Of a stretch of DNA of 64,000 nt, positions 46,044 through 58,220 are shown in pieces (the first letter of the stretch is position 1; every line of letters begins with the position of its first letter). Source of the DNA: an uncultured SAR86 cluster bacterium (GTDB lineage Bacteria; Pseudomonadota; Gammaproteobacteria; Magnimaribacterales; Magnimaribacteraceae). The notes under the pieces were generated by a model, which saw nothing but the letters and a program-made list of their open reading frames with translations, was not told the origin of the DNA and searched no databases. Made by a program: the position numbers and the translations under genes. The stretch lies in NCBI GenBank assembly GCA_938048695.1, contig CALIUO010000007.1:111556-175555 (forward strand). Direction: 5' to 3'.

Positions 46044-47321
46044 ATGAAAGCTTCACAGTTAATTTTAGGAACTCAAAGAGAAAATCCAGCGGATGCTGAG
46101 ATTATTAGCCATCAATTGATGATCAGGGCAGGCCTTGTTAGACAAGTATCGTCAGGTATTTACAACTGGTTGCCTCTGGGTAAAAAAATCCTTCAAAAAG
46201 TAGAAAATATAATTAGAAAAGAGATGGATGTTGCAGGAGGTCAGGAAATATTAATGCCTATGGTTCAACCAGCTTCATTATGGGAAGATTCAGGAAGGAT
46301 AGATCAATATGGGCAGGAACTTCTGGTCTTTCTTGATAGACACGAGAATAAATTCTGTTTAGGACCAACTCACGAGGAGATTATTACTGACTTATGTAAA
46401 AATCTCTTAACCAGTTACAAACAACTTCCAGTAACTTTGTATCAAATTCAAACCAAGTTCAGAGATGAAATAAGACCGAGATTCGGTGTAATGAGGTCTA
46501 GAGAATTCTTGATGAAAGATGCATATTCATTCGATTTAGATAAAGATGGATTAGATCGTAGTTACGCAATTATGAAAGAGACCTATATAAAGATTTTTGA
46601 TAATTTAGGTTTAGATTACAGGGTGGTGAAAGCAGATAGTGGAGCTATAGGTGGCTCAGATTCTGAAGAATTTCATGTTTTAGCAGATTCAGGTGAAGAT
46701 CTTTTAGCGTTTAGCGATAAAAGTGAATACGCTATAAATGCAGAGTTGTTAACTGAACTCCAAGAAGGTCAAGACGCCTACTCTCTTGATGGAAAGCCAA
46801 GTCCAGACGGTAAAGGCCTTCTTAGATTAAAAAAAGGAATTGAGGTCGGACATATTTTTAAACTAGGAAAAAAATACTCCCAAACACTAAATCTTAGAAT
46901 ACAGGGAGAAAATAGTGATATCCACCCTGAGATGGGTTGCTATGGTATTGGTGCTTCCAGGATAGTAGCGGCTGCGATTGAACAGAATCATGATGAAAAA
47001 GGGATAATTTGGCCTAAAGCTTTAGCTCCTTTCGAAGTTGCTATAGTTGAAGTTAATCCCAAGAAAAAAGAGGAAATTTCAATTCAGTGTTCTGATATAT
47101 ATAACTTACTTAAAGAAAATGACATCGAAGTTTTATGGGATGACAGAGAAAAAAGACCTGGAGTAAAGTTTCACGATATGGAAGTAATTGGAACTCCTAT
47201 AACAGTTATTATTGGAGAAAGAACACTAGAAACTGGTGAGATCGAAATCAAAAAGAGGTTAGATGAGAAACCACAATTAGTCTCTCATCAGGACCTTATA
47301 TCAGCGATAAAGACTAACTAA
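46044..47321 (+). CDS. proS: prolyl-tRNA synthetase without editing (INS) domain
   Basis: 425 residues, against 572 in E. coli. The N-terminal catalytic part is very E. coli-like (NPADAEIISHQLMIRAGLVR; FRDEIRPRFGVMRSREF; GGSDSEEFHVLADSGED). After Tyr229 E. coli has an editing domain of ~180 residues that clears Ala-tRNA-Pro. Here only about 22 residues (231-252) separate SEYAINAELL from PSPDGKGLLRLKKGIEVGHIF. Motif 3 (MGCYGIGASRIVAAAIEQN) and the anticodon domain are intact. It should still charge tRNA-Pro but lack cis-editing. The stop overlaps the convergent thiolase by 8 bp. Confidence 0.95.
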   Translation: MKASQLILGTQRENPADAEIISHQLMIRAGLVRQVSSGIYNWLPLGKKILQKVENIIRKEMDVAGGQEILMPMVQPASLWEDSGRIDQYGQELLVFLDRHENKFCLGPTHEEIITDLCKNLLTSYKQLPVTLYQIQTKFRDEIRPRFGVMRSREFLMKDAYSFDLDKDGLDRSYAIMKETYIKIFDNLGLDYRVVKADSGAIGGSDSEEFHVLADSGEDLLAFSDKSEYAINAELLTELQEGQDAYSLDGKPSPDGKGLLRLKKGIEVGHIFKLGKKYSQTLNLRIQGENSDIHPEMGCYGIGASRIVAAAIEQNHDEKGIIWPKALAPFEVAIVEVNPKKKEEISIQCSDIYNLLKENDIEVLWDDREKRPGVKFHDMEVIGTPITVIIGERTLETGEIEIKKRLDEKPQLVSHQDLISAIKTN

Positions 47322-48492
47322 GTCTCTCAATTATCATTGCGTTAGCAGTTCCGCCGCCTTCACAAATTGCTTGCAAGCCAAATTTTGCCTCGCGTCTCTC
47401 TAATTCATGTAGCAAAGTTGTCATCAGCTTTGCACCAGTTCCTCCTAGAGGATGACCCAAAGCCATAGCTCCACCATTCACATTTAATTTATCTAGATCA
47501 GCATTAAGTTCTTTTGCCCAAGCTAGAGGAACGGGAGCAAATGCTTCATTAACTTCATAAAGATCTATATCTTCTATTTTCATAGAGGCTTTTTCTAATA
47601 CTGTTTTTGAAGCAGGTATAGGTCCTGTCAGCATGATAATAGGGTCATCGCCTGCCAAGGCTAGTGCAACTACCTTTGCTCTTGGTTTGATGCCGAGTTT
47701 TTCAAGTCCAGCATCATTTACAAGCATAACAGCCGCAGCACCATCACATATTTGACTTGATGTTCCTGCAGTTAACACACCATCTTCAGACAATGTATTT
47801 AGACCAGAAAGGCTTTCTGAGCTTGCATCAAATCTTATGCCTTCGTCAACAGTTACCATCTCTTTATCACCATTTGGCAAGTCACCTTCTACTGGAACTA
47901 TTTCTCTATCAAAATAACCACCCTCTGTAGCATTTACAGCTTTTTGATGACTCGCTAGTGCAAAAGAGTCTAATTCCTCTCTAGACATATTCCATCTGTC
48001 AGCCATCATTTCGGCTCCTGTAAATTGACTAAATTGGACTCCGGGATATCTTTCACTTGTTCCCTTTCCTCCATATGGCTGTCCATGACCTGCTTTGAAA
48101 CTATCGATAACAGCAGCACCTATTGGAACTTGGCTCATCACTTCCACTCCACCTGCTATGACAATATCTTGAGTCTCAGACATAACTGCCTGTGCGGCGA
48201 AGTGTATAGCTTGTTGTGATGATCCGCACTGTCTATCAACAGTTGTTCCTGGAACTGATTCAGGGAGCGAAGAAGCAAGTACAGCATTTCTTGCAACATT
48301 ACCTGACTGTGCTCCAGATTGACTGACACATCCAAAAATTACATCATCTATTAATTCGGGCTTAACCCCTGTTCTTTGAACGATTTCGTCTAAAACTAAA
48401 GCTCCTAAGTCTGTTGGATGCCATTGGCTTAGTTTGCCATTTTTTCGTCCACCTGGTGTCCTTACCGCACCTACAATATATGCGTTTCCCAT
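47314..48492 (-). CDS. thiolase (acetyl-CoA C-acyltransferase)
   Basis: 392 residues. The nucleophilic Cys is in VDRQCGSSQQAIHFA (~residue 88), the catalytic His in NVNGGAMALGHPLGGTGAKL (~347), and the second Cys in CEGGGTANAMII (~377). It either breaks down 3-ketoacyl-CoA or condenses acetyl-CoA. The gene stands alone with no FadB partner, so direction is not readable. In other gammaproteobacteria recX follows recA at this place. Confidence 0.93.
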   Translation of the reverse strand: MGNAYIVGAVRTPGGRKNGKLSQWHPTDLGALVLDEIVQRTGVKPELIDDVIFGCVSQSGAQSGNVARNAVLASSLPESVPGTTVDRQCGSSQQAIHFAAQAVMSETQDIVIAGGVEVMSQVPIGAAVIDSFKAGHGQPYGGKGTSERYPGVQFSQFTGAEMMADRWNMSREELDSFALASHQKAVNATEGGYFDREIVPVEGDLPNGDKEMVTVDEGIRFDASSESLSGLNTLSEDGVLTAGTSSQICDGAAAVMLVNDAGLEKLGIKPRAKVVALALAGDDPIIMLTGPIPASKTVLEKASMKIEDIDLYEVNEAFAPVPLAWAKELNADLDKLNVNGGAMALGHPLGGTGAKLMTTLLHELERREAKFGLQAICEGGGTANAMIIERLS

Positions 48493-48516
48493 AATCTCTC
48501 CTAATTATTCATGAAA

Positions 48517-48539
48517 GTGGCGACCTTTATAGTCGCCAC
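48517..48539 (-). terminator. hairpin, probable recA terminator
   Basis: A perfect 8-bp GC-rich stem, GTGGCGAC/GTCGCCAC, with a 7-nt loop. Reading from recA it is followed only by TTT, a weak U-tract, so intrinsic termination may be partial. It lies 43 bp after the recA stop and 24 bp before the thiolase ATG. Confidence 0.6.
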
Positions 48540-48581
48540 ATTAGAATCCTATAACAAAATAGGCTTTAAGAGAAAGAGAAA

Positions 48582-49601
48582 TTAATCTTCTTTATTGAGT
48601 GAATCTAAAACCTGTTTTTCTATTGTTTTTAATAATTTAGGGTTCTGCTCTAAGAATTCAATAGAATTGGCTTTACCTTGACCAATCTTCTCGCCGTTAT
48701 AGCTGTACCAAGCACCAGCCTTTTCAATAATATCAAGATCAGCACCTTTATCTATAAGTTCGCCTAATCTATTTATACCTTTGTTATAGAGTATTTGAAA
48801 TTCTGCCTGTTTAAATGGCGGTGATACTTTGTTTTTTACAACTTTAACTCTTGTTTCATTGCCAACAGCCTCGTCACCATCTTTGACGGTGCCTATCCTT
48901 CTTATATCCATTCTTACTGAAGAATAGAATTTGAGAGCGTTTCCACCCGCTGTTGTTTCAGGGCTCCCAAACATGACACCTATCTTATGCCTTATTTGAT
49001 TTATAAAAATAACTAAAGTATCTGACCTCTGTACATTGCCTGTTATTTTCCTGAGAGCTTGGGACATCAATCTCGCTTGAAGTCCAACATGATGATCACC
49101 CATTTCACCCTCAATTTCGGCTTTAGGTACCAAAGCAGCTACAGAATCAATAACCAATATGTCTATACCACCTGACGCTACCATGATATCGGCTACTTCT
49201 AATGCTTGCTCACCAGTATCTGGTTGAGAAACCAATAGTTCGTCAACATTGACTCCCAGTTTTTCTGCATATATTGGATCTAAAGCATGCTCTGCATCAA
49301 TAAAGGCAGCTGTACCACCCATTTTTTGACATTGAGCTATTACTTCTAATGTGAGTGTCGTCTTACCAGAGGACTCGGGGCCATAAATTTCTACAATCCT
49401 TCCTCTAGGTAATCCCCCTATGCCTAAGGCTATATCTAATCCAAGTGAACCAGTTGGAATAGCAGGTATTTTTTCACGCGCTTTCTCTCCCATACGCATG
49501 ACAGTACCTGAACCAAACTGTCTCTCAATTTGTCCTAAAGCACTATCCAGTTGTTTGGATTTATCTCCTTCTTTTATGTCTGTCACCTTTTTTTGAGCCA
49601 T
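48582..49601 (-). CDS. recA: recombinase RecA
   Basis: 339 residues. Walker [15 protein letters not shown] (~66-79), the central core with [19 protein letters not shown], loop 2 region [16 protein letters not shown], and the usual start of [18 protein letters not shown]. It drives strand exchange and LexA self-cleavage. A strong SOS box and a -10 box precede it. The usual recX is not downstream. Confidence 0.98.
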   Translation of the reverse strand: MAQKKVTDIKEGDKSKQLDSALGQIERQFGSGTVMRMGEKAREKIPAIPTGSLGLDIALGIGGLPRGRIVEIYGPESSGKTTLTLEVIAQCQKMGGTAAFIDAEHALDPIYAEKLGVNVDELLVSQPDTGEQALEVADIMVASGGIDILVIDSVAALVPKAEIEGEMGDHHVGLQARLMSQALRKITGNVQRSDTLVIFINQIRHKIGVMFGSPETTAGGNALKFYSSVRMDIRRIGTVKDGDEAVGNETRVKVVKNKVSPPFKQAEFQILYNKGINRLGELIDKGADLDIIEKAGAWYSYNGEKIGQGKANSIEFLEQNPKLLKTIEKQVLDSLNKED

Positions 49602-49628
49602 AATATTTCTCCGTTAGAATATTATCGC

Positions 49629-49634
49629 ATTATA
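49629..49634 (-). promoter_or_regulatory. recA -10 box
   Basis: TATAAT on the minus strand, 28 bp before the recA ATG. The spaced -35 hexamer (CTGTTT at 49652-49657) falls inside the SOS box, the usual arrangement by which LexA blocks recA. Confidence 0.55.
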
Positions 49635-49639
49635 CAAAA

Positions 49640-49659
49640 TACTGTATAAATAAACAGTA
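49640..49659. promoter_or_regulatory. LexA-binding SOS box of recA
   Basis: TACTGT-N8-ACAGTA, with AT-only centre ATAAATAA, matches the gammaproteobacterial LexA consensus CTGT-N8-ACAG with extra outer matches. It overlaps the -35 position of the recA promoter. It shows that the genome should encode a LexA of the E. coli type, though lexA is outside the window. Confidence 0.9.
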
Positions 49660-49672
49660 TTATTTTAATAAT

Positions 49673-50161
49673 TTAATTTAACAGTAATATTGCTTTCTCC
49701 AAAGCTTTTACTACAGTTTGGTATCTTACTTCATTTCTATTACCATCAAAGTAACAGGTTTCTTGTACTTCAATATCTTCATTGAACTTCCAAGCAATGC
49801 AAACTGTGCCCACAGGCCTTTCGGGTGAGCCACCTCCTGGTCCAGCTATTCCACTTATTGCAATGCCCAGATTTGCCTTACTTTCTCTCAACGCTCCAGC
49901 AACCATCTCTTTGACAACTTGCTCACTCACTGCCCCAAAAGATTTAAGAGTTTCCTTAGAAACACCCAAAACCTTGTGTTTAGATATATTAGAGTAAGTG
50001 ATAAAGCTACTTCCAAACCATGCCGAACTTCCAGGTACAGAAACTATAGATTGAGATAGCAAACCTCCAGTGCAAGACTCTGCAGCAGTGAAGTACATAT
50101 TATCTTTCTGCAGTAATGCTCCTAAATTAGTGCTAAGAATTTCTAAATTATTTAAGTCCAA
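49673..50161 (-). CDS. pncC: nicotinamide-nucleotide amidase (CinA C-terminal type)
   Basis: 162 residues, a stand-alone CinA C-terminal domain. TAAESCTGGLLSQSIVSVPGSS with the catalytic Ser, and GIAGPGGGSPERPVGTVCIAW are diagnostic. It deamidates NMN to NaMN in the pyridine nucleotide cycle. Immediately upstream of recA on the same strand, as in E. coli. Confidence 0.96.
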   Translation of the reverse strand: MDLNNLEILSTNLGALLQKDNMYFTAAESCTGGLLSQSIVSVPGSSAWFGSSFITYSNISKHKVLGVSKETLKSFGAVSEQVVKEMVAGALRESKANLGIAISGIAGPGGGSPERPVGTVCIAWKFNEDIEVQETCYFDGNRNEVRYQTVVKALEKAILLLN

Positions 50162-50255
50162 TTTACAAAGTAGTATTTGTAACTATTAGAACAGAAAACT
50201 TATCTTTGTCTAGAAGATGGTTACCCTAATATTGGTTAACTGGTAAACTGAAGAT

Positions 50256-50579
50256 ATGGCTTTCATTGTTGGAGATGCTTGCGTTAAATGCAAGCTTACA
50301 GACTGTGTTGAAGTATGTCCTGTAGATTGTTTCTACGAAGGACCAAATATGCTGGTCATAAATCCCGATGAATGTATAGATTGTGCCTTATGTGAACCAG
50401 AGTGTCCTATAGAAGCTATATACTCAGAAGATGAAGTTCCGGAAGACCAGATAGAATATATTGAGCTCAATGCTGAGCTATGCATGGAATGGCCAAATAT
50501 TGTAGAACAAAAAGATCCTTTACCTGATTCAGAAGACTGGAAAGAAGTAAAAGGTAAGTTCGATATGATCGAGCGCTAA
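50256..50579 (+). CDS. fdxA: seven-iron ferredoxin FdxA
   Basis: 107 residues. [26 protein letters not shown] supplies [3Fe-4S] and [4Fe-4S] ligands, with [18 protein letters not shown] as the second motif. The C-terminal extension is that of Azotobacter-type ferredoxin I. It is a possible redox partner for KorAB. It neighbours pncC-recA as fdxA does in pseudomonads. Confidence 0.95.
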   Translation: MAFIVGDACVKCKLTDCVEVCPVDCFYEGPNMLVINPDECIDCALCEPECPIEAIYSEDEVPEDQIEYIELNAELCMEWPNIVEQKDPLPDSEDWKEVKGKFDMIER

Positions 50580-51376
50580 GAATTTCTAAACTTTTTAAAG
50601 ATAAAGACGATTGAAATTCCCATCAAAGATCCAACCGATAATGAAGTAAAATTTAGATCAGAGTCGTGACTATATCCTTGCATCCAAAGCAAGGGTACGC
50701 AAAAAATTATTAGTCCAAAAAATACTGCTAACAAGAAATCTTTATGTTTCTCGTATAGAAGTTGTATTACTCTAACTATACTGAATAAGCCAAGTACTGC
50801 ACCGCTGAGAAATATAGAAATTATTGTGAAGTCTAAATCCCTAACCGCCAGCAAAATTGATTGGTAAGAACCCATTAAAAGAAGAATAAAGCTTCCAGAA
50901 ATGCCCGGGACAACTAAAGCAGAGATAGCTATAAATCCTGAAAAGAATAAATAGAGGGGACTTATGGTTGCCAAATCTTTTTCGGGAAGAAGGTAAAGAA
51001 AACTACAAATAATAAAGGAGAGAATTATTCCAATAACAAATGGTCTTGAGATTTTGGGTTTCAGTGGTTCTAGAAATGCTGAAAAAACCAGAACTGCTGA
51101 TAAGAAGGCTTTAAATGCCGCTGGATAAACCGCCATTAAAAATAAGATTAATGATGAAAGGGTAAAGATGGAAATTACCATTCCTAAAAAAAGTACTAGA
51201 ATGTAATTACCATCTATGTGATCCCAAGAATCACCATATCTACCTTGTTTTAATAACCGTAAAAGGGAAATATCAAAGGAACGGATAGCTTCTATTAGTC
51301 TTTCGTAAACACCTAAGATAAGAGCTATAGTACCTCCTGACACCCCAGGTATGACCTCTGCTATGCCCATAGCCAT
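50576..51376 (-). CDS. DUF368 membrane protein
   Basis: 266 residues with about eight hydrophobic segments. The start reads [20 protein letters not shown], and a second [14 protein letters not shown] sits at ~157-170, the DUF368 duplicated motif. Members are linked to polyprenyl-phosphate translocation. The frame stays open upstream through KFTLFFKG, typical family sequence, so the true start may be a non-ATG codon shortly before 51376. It sits between pcm and fdxA where nlpD and rpoS stand in many gammaproteobacteria. Confidence 0.85.
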   Translation of the reverse strand: MAMGIAEVIPGVSGGTIALILGVYERLIEAIRSFDISLLRLLKQGRYGDSWDHIDGNYILVLFLGMVISIFTLSSLILFLMAVYPAAFKAFLSAVLVFSAFLEPLKPKISRPFVIGIILSFIICSFLYLLPEKDLATISPLYLFFSGFIAISALVVPGISGSFILLLMGSYQSILLAVRDLDFTIISIFLSGAVLGLFSIVRVIQLLYEKHKDFLLAVFFGLIIFCVPLLWMQGYSHDSDLNFTSLSVGSLMGISIVFIFKKFRNS

Positions 51377-51414
51377 TCCCTTAAAGAATAGGGTAAATTT
51401 ACTATTCTCTATAT

Positions 51415-52098
51415 TTATGAAACTACTCCTTTAAGTAGAGGGACAAATAAAACATCCTCAAGTCTTTCTTCTATAAATTCATTTTTTGTTACACGCTTAA
51501 CAAGAGTAAGGACCTGCGAATTACTATCACCCACAGGTAAAATTAACTTTCCCCCTATCTTGAGTCGCTTTTTTAAGTTATTTGGCACTTCAAGAGGTGC
51601 AGCTGCAGATAAGATTGCATCATATTCTTGATCATCTAAATTATTTGCATCATCTAGCTTAAAATTTACATTTGTAACCTTTAGCTTTTTAAGTATCTTT
51701 TTTGCCTTTTCTTGAAGAGGCTCTATTCTCTCAATTGAAGTCACTTTTTTTGAAAAAATAGAGAGTAAATATGTCTGATAACCGCATCCAGTGCCTATTT
51801 CAAGAGTATTTTGAAGAGGTATTTCAGAAAGTCGCTCATCGGAAATAAGGCATTCTGTCATTCTTGCCACAATGTAAGGTTGTGAAATAGTTTGCTGATA
51901 ACCTATGGGTAAAGCTAAATCTTCATATGCTCTGGTAGAAAGAGCTTCATCTAAAAAAAGATGCCTAGGACTATCTCTCATAGCTTCCAATATCCTAACA
52001 TCTGAGATTCCCTTTTCAGTTAACCTTTCTATAAGTCTCTGTCTGGTGCGTAAGGAAGTCATACCTTGTCCTTGCATTGTATCTTTGTCTAAACTCAT
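51415..52098 (-). CDS. pcm: protein-L-isoaspartate O-methyltransferase
   Basis: 227 residues. LPIGYQQTISQPYIVARMTE is the family's substrate motif, and LEIGTGCGYQTYLLS is SAM motif I (~100-114). It repairs isoaspartyl damage in aged proteins using S-adenosylmethionine. The start overlaps surE by 4 bp, the classic surE-pcm pair. Confidence 0.95.
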   Translation of the reverse strand: MSLDKDTMQGQGMTSLRTRQRLIERLTEKGISDVRILEAMRDSPRHLFLDEALSTRAYEDLALPIGYQQTISQPYIVARMTECLISDERLSEIPLQNTLEIGTGCGYQTYLLSIFSKKVTSIERIEPLQEKAKKILKKLKVTNVNFKLDDANNLDDQEYDAILSAAAPLEVPNNLKKRLKIGGKLILPVGDSNSQVLTLVKRVTKNEFIEERLEDVLFVPLLKGVVS

Positions 52099-52865
52099 TT
52101 CTTTTCTAAATTAAAACTTTGATTTATGACTTCTTGTATTGAAAAACTTGGATTAATGGGAGAAATGGATACCATGTTTTTTTCCAGAGCATGAATATCT
52201 GATTTCTCATCATTCTCAGGATATGAATCTCTATGTGAAGTCCAATACGTTTTTTTACCAGAATTATCTTCAATAATTTGAGGGGGGTTTCTGGAACCCC
52301 AAGAGCCTATTGTAGTTATTTTATATTCAAGATCATTTGAAAATTCTACATTTGGTGTATTTATATTCAACACTATAGAAGGATCAATATTTTCTAGTTT
52401 ATAGTTTTGCAGTAAATCTAAAACAACTTTTGCAGAAGTGGTGTAATTTGGTTCCATATATTTTTTAGAGCCTGGTTGATGAAATGCTGCAGCAGAGATA
52501 GCTATGGATGGATAAGTTAATCCAGTTGCTTCAAGTGCTGCTCCGACAGTTCCAGAGTAAAGCAGGTCTTCTCCCATATTGGCGCCTAAATTTATTCCAC
52601 TAATAACGAGGTCAGGCTTCCATGGAGATAATTCATGAATGCCTAAATAAACACAATCTGCCGGTTTTCCTGTAACTGACAGAAAGCCATTGGAATGTTC
52701 AGTAACATCCATGGGTGAGTTTGTTGTTATTGAGCAACCTGCACCACTATTATTAATTTCCGGAGCAACTACAAACAATTCTGCAAAATTTCTAAGAGTC
52801 TCATATAGAACTTTAAGTCCTGGTGCCTCAAATCCGTCATCATTAGATAATAATATTTTTAACAT
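52095..52865 (-). CDS. surE: 5'/3'-nucleotidase SurE
   Basis: 256 residues. Metal ligands are in the N-terminal LLSNDDGFEAPGL (Asp8, Asp9), with NNSGAGCSIT and the loop GINLGANMGEDLLYSGTVGAA. It dephosphorylates nucleoside monophosphates in stationary-phase survival. It overlaps ispF by 7 bp; truD, which sits between them in E. coli, is absent. Confidence 0.96.
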   Translation of the reverse strand: MLKILLSNDDGFEAPGLKVLYETLRNFAELFVVAPEINNSGAGCSITTNSPMDVTEHSNGFLSVTGKPADCVYLGIHELSPWKPDLVISGINLGANMGEDLLYSGTVGAALEATGLTYPSIAISAAAFHQPGSKKYMEPNYTTSAKVVLDLLQNYKLENIDPSIVLNINTPNVEFSNDLEYKITTIGSWGSRNPPQIIEDNSGKKTYWTSHRDSYPENDEKSDIHALEKNMVSISPINPSFSIQEVINQSFNLEKK

Positions 52866-53341
52866 TTGTCAGATCTATCTATTAAAACCATACAGTGACA
52901 TGAGATCCCTTCTAGCTTGCCTTCAAATCCTAATTCGTCTGTTGTAGTTGCCTTACAACTTATCTTCTCAATTTCGATTTGCAATGCATCTGATAAATTT
53001 TTTCTTATTGCCTGACGATATGGGAGAAGTTTAGGAACTTGTCCAACGTAAGTTATATCAACGTTATTAATTTTATAACTGTCATGACTAAGCTTATCTA
53101 AAACAGTTGATAACAATGAAAGGCTTGAAATATCCTTAAAATTATCATCATCAGAAGGGAAAAAAGTTCCTAGATCTCCATAGGCAGCGGCACCTAACAA
53201 GGCATCTATCAAAGAGTGAACGATGATATCTCCATCCGAATGTGCTTCTATTGAATAATCACATTTTATATCAACGCCTCCTAAAATCATTCCGTTTCCA
53301 GATTTGATTTTATGTGCGTCATAACCATGTCCAATTCGCAT
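52859..53341 (-). CDS. ispF: 2-C-methyl-D-erythritol 2,4-cyclodiphosphate synthase
   Basis: 160 residues. RIGHGYDAHKI gives the zinc ligands Asp8 and His10, and IEAHSDGDIIVHSLIDALLG is the signature. TTDELGFEGKLEGI follows near the end. It cyclises the MEP-pathway intermediate. 4 bp to ispD. Confidence 0.97.
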   Translation of the reverse strand: MRIGHGYDAHKIKSGNGMILGGVDIKCDYSIEAHSDGDIIVHSLIDALLGAAAYGDLGTFFPSDDDNFKDISSLSLLSTVLDKLSHDSYKINNVDITYVGQVPKLLPYRQAIRKNLSDALQIEIEKISCKATTTDELGFEGKLEGISCHCMVLIDRSDKC

Positions 53342-53345
53342 TTGT

Positions 53346-54038
53346 TTATTCCTTAATATTTTGAATTAAGTATTCTGCTAATTGTAAATCTTCTTCATGG
53401 GTAATTTTTATATTTTTAGAAGAACAGCTATAAAGAAAAACCTCATCTTTTATTTCATCAAATAATGAGGACTCATCAGTTATGTTTTTATAATCCTCAG
53501 GGTATCGACTATAAGCATTATTCAGATTTTCATATTTAAAGATTTGAGGTGTTTGCGCTTGCCAGATGATTGAACGATCAGCAGAACCATCAATATTTTT
53601 TCCATCAACAGACAATTTCAACGTATCCGTACTAGGACTAGCAAAGATCATACCTGCAAAGTTAGAAGAACAAAATAACTTCAAGAATTTATCAACATCC
53701 CCTTTAATTAAACAAGGTCGGGCTGCATCATGTATTAATACATTCATAGATGATTGGGCTTCAGATATTTTATCGAAACACTTTCGAACTGATTCCGCCC
53801 TAGACTGTCCACCCTCGATGATTTCTATTCGAGAATCTTTTGTTAAATCTTTAGGGATTGCATTTAAATTAGATACTGCAATTATTATTTTTTTACATTC
53901 CTTAAAATTTAAAAAAAGTTCTAAAGAATAATTAATTACAAGTTTCTGACCGATCTTCAGATATTGTTTCGGTATGTCTGAGCCAAAACGCTCACCATTT
54001 CCTGCACTAGGTATTATTACTGTAAAGGCCTCTATCAA
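53346..54038 (-). CDS. ispD: 2-C-methyl-D-erythritol 4-phosphate cytidylyltransferase
   Basis: 230 residues. VIIPSAGNGERFGSDIPKQYL (~8-28) is the nucleotide-binding start, with VLIHDAARPCL (~100-110) carrying the catalytic Asp/Arg. It makes CDP-methylerythritol in the MEP pathway. 1 bp to ftsB, as in E. coli. Confidence 0.96.
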   Translation of the reverse strand: MIEAFTVIIPSAGNGERFGSDIPKQYLKIGQKLVINYSLELFLNFKECKKIIIAVSNLNAIPKDLTKDSRIEIIEGGQSRAESVRKCFDKISEAQSSMNVLIHDAARPCLIKGDVDKFLKLFCSSNFAGMIFASPSTDTLKLSVDGKNIDGSADRSIIWQAQTPQIFKYENLNNAYSRYPEDYKNITDESSLFDEIKDEVFLYSCSSKNIKITHEEDLQLAEYLIQNIKE

Positions 54039-54039
54039 T

Positions 54040-54390
54040 TTATCTATCTGTTGAATTGTCGTCTTTAACTTCTTCTTTGAACACGTAGAACTTTTCGCCA
54101 GGCTTTATCAACCCAAGTTCGGTCCTCGCAACACCCTCTAAAGCATCTTTTCCTGAATTAAGCTTTTTCTTCTCTTTAACTAACTCTTCATTTGCTTCTT
54201 TGATTAAGTCTGCTTCTAGCTCTACTGAAGCTATCTCCTTCTTTAAATCTTGTAAATTGCTATAACTGTAAGAACCAAACCAATACTGATATTGAGTAGC
54301 ACCTAGAATCAAACTGAGAACTAAAAATGAACCTGAGAATAAAGGAGCAGATTTAATCGAATTTACTGACCCTCTTATTAACCTATACAT
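54040..54390 (-). CDS. ftsB: cell division protein FtsB
   Basis: 116 residues. One N-terminal transmembrane helix (~17-35) is followed by a periplasmic coiled coil ([21 protein letters not shown]) and the motif [22 protein letters not shown], typical of the FtsB/DivIC family. It forms FtsQLB with FtsL and FtsQ. The start overlaps eno by 13 bp. Confidence 0.92.
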   Translation of the reverse strand: MYRLIRGSVNSIKSAPLFSGSFLVLSLILGATQYQYWFGSYSYSNLQDLKKEIASVELEADLIKEANEELVKEKKKLNSGKDALEGVARTELGLIKPGEKFYVFKEEVKDDNSTDR

Positions 54391-55649
54391 AAATCTGATT
54401 GAGCTTCTATCATGAGTAATCTATTGTATTTAGCTACTCTATCTGACCTTGATGGTGCTCCAGTTTTTATTTGTCCGGAAGCTACTCCAACAGACAAATC
54501 GGCTATGAATGTATCCTCAGTCTCTCCAGATCTATGTGAGATGACTGTAGTAAATTGATTATCAACTGCGATTTTTATAGCTTCAAAAGTTTCCAGAAGA
54601 GTACCAATTTGATTTACCTTCACCAGTACAGAGTTTGCAGAACCTTCATCTATACCTTGTTTGATCCTTTTAGGATTTGTAACAAATAAATCGTCACCTA
54701 CTAACTGTATCTTAGGGCCAATAGACTGAGTCATATCAGACCACCCCTTCCAATCATCTTCATCAAGACCATCTTCAACAGACTTTATAGGATATTTTTT
54801 ACAGAGCTCTTCTATATATCCTGTCATTTGAGATGAGCTAAGTGTTTTATTCATCCCAACAAGGTTGTACTTTGAGTCTGAATAAAATTCAGTCGCGGCA
54901 ATATCTAAACATAAAGCAACTTGATCTCCAGGTCTATATCCGGCTTTTTCTATGGCTGTCATTATCAGATCTAGAGCCTCTTCAGGAGATTTTAAATTTG
55001 GAGCAAATCCTCCTTCATCACCTACTGAAGTGCTAAGTCCTTTTGATTTTAGTATATTTTTTAGTGTGTGAAATATTTCCACTCCAGAGCGTAAGGTTTC
55101 TGAAAAAGAATCAAAGCCAGTTGGTTGAATCATAAACTCTTGGAAATCAATGGGATTATCGGCATGGGCTCCTCCGTTTAGAATATTCATCATTGGAACA
55201 GGTAAAGAAGAAACTACTTCTTTACCACTAAACTCAGAGTACTTATCGTTAATGAATTCATACAATGGTATTTTTTTTGAAATGGAAGCGGCCTTAGCGC
55301 ATGCCATAGAAACTGCAAGAATGGCATTAGCTCCCAAATTATTCTTGTTTTCAGTCCCATCACATTCAATGAGCAATCTATCGTTTACCAACAGATCCTC
55401 AACATCTTTTCCTTTTAATAGCTCAGAAATTTCCTTGTTTATAGAGTCAACTGCTCTTAGAACGCCTTTGCCTAAATATCTTGATTTATCTTCATCTCTC
55501 TTTTCATTTGCTTCATGTTGGCCAGTAGATGCGCCTGAAGGAACAAATGCTGTACCAGAAGTAGAATCATCAAGATTAACATTTGCACCAACCGTAGGAT
55601 TTCCTCTTGAATCTATAACTTCAAAGCCTTCAATAGATTTAATTTTCAT
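54378..55649 (-). CDS. eno: enolase
   Basis: 423 residues. It begins [20 protein letters not shown], with [30 protein letters not shown] and [15 protein letters not shown]. These hold the Mg-binding and catalytic Glu/Lys/His sites. It interconverts 2-phosphoglycerate and phosphoenolpyruvate. Confidence 0.98.
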   Translation of the reverse strand: MKIKSIEGFEVIDSRGNPTVGANVNLDDSTSGTAFVPSGASTGQHEANEKRDEDKSRYLGKGVLRAVDSINKEISELLKGKDVEDLLVNDRLLIECDGTENKNNLGANAILAVSMACAKAASISKKIPLYEFINDKYSEFSGKEVVSSLPVPMMNILNGGAHADNPIDFQEFMIQPTGFDSFSETLRSGVEIFHTLKNILKSKGLSTSVGDEGGFAPNLKSPEEALDLIMTAIEKAGYRPGDQVALCLDIAATEFYSDSKYNLVGMNKTLSSSQMTGYIEELCKKYPIKSVEDGLDEDDWKGWSDMTQSIGPKIQLVGDDLFVTNPKRIKQGIDEGSANSVLVKVNQIGTLLETFEAIKIAVDNQFTTVISHRSGETEDTFIADLSVGVASGQIKTGAPSRSDRVAKYNRLLMIEAQSDLCIG

Positions 55650-55658
55650 TTATGTTTC

Positions 55659-58174
<2,516 letters not shown>

Positions 58175-58220
58175 TTACAGGTTAACAAAAACCCGCTATG
58201 CGAACAACTTAATTCTAAAA

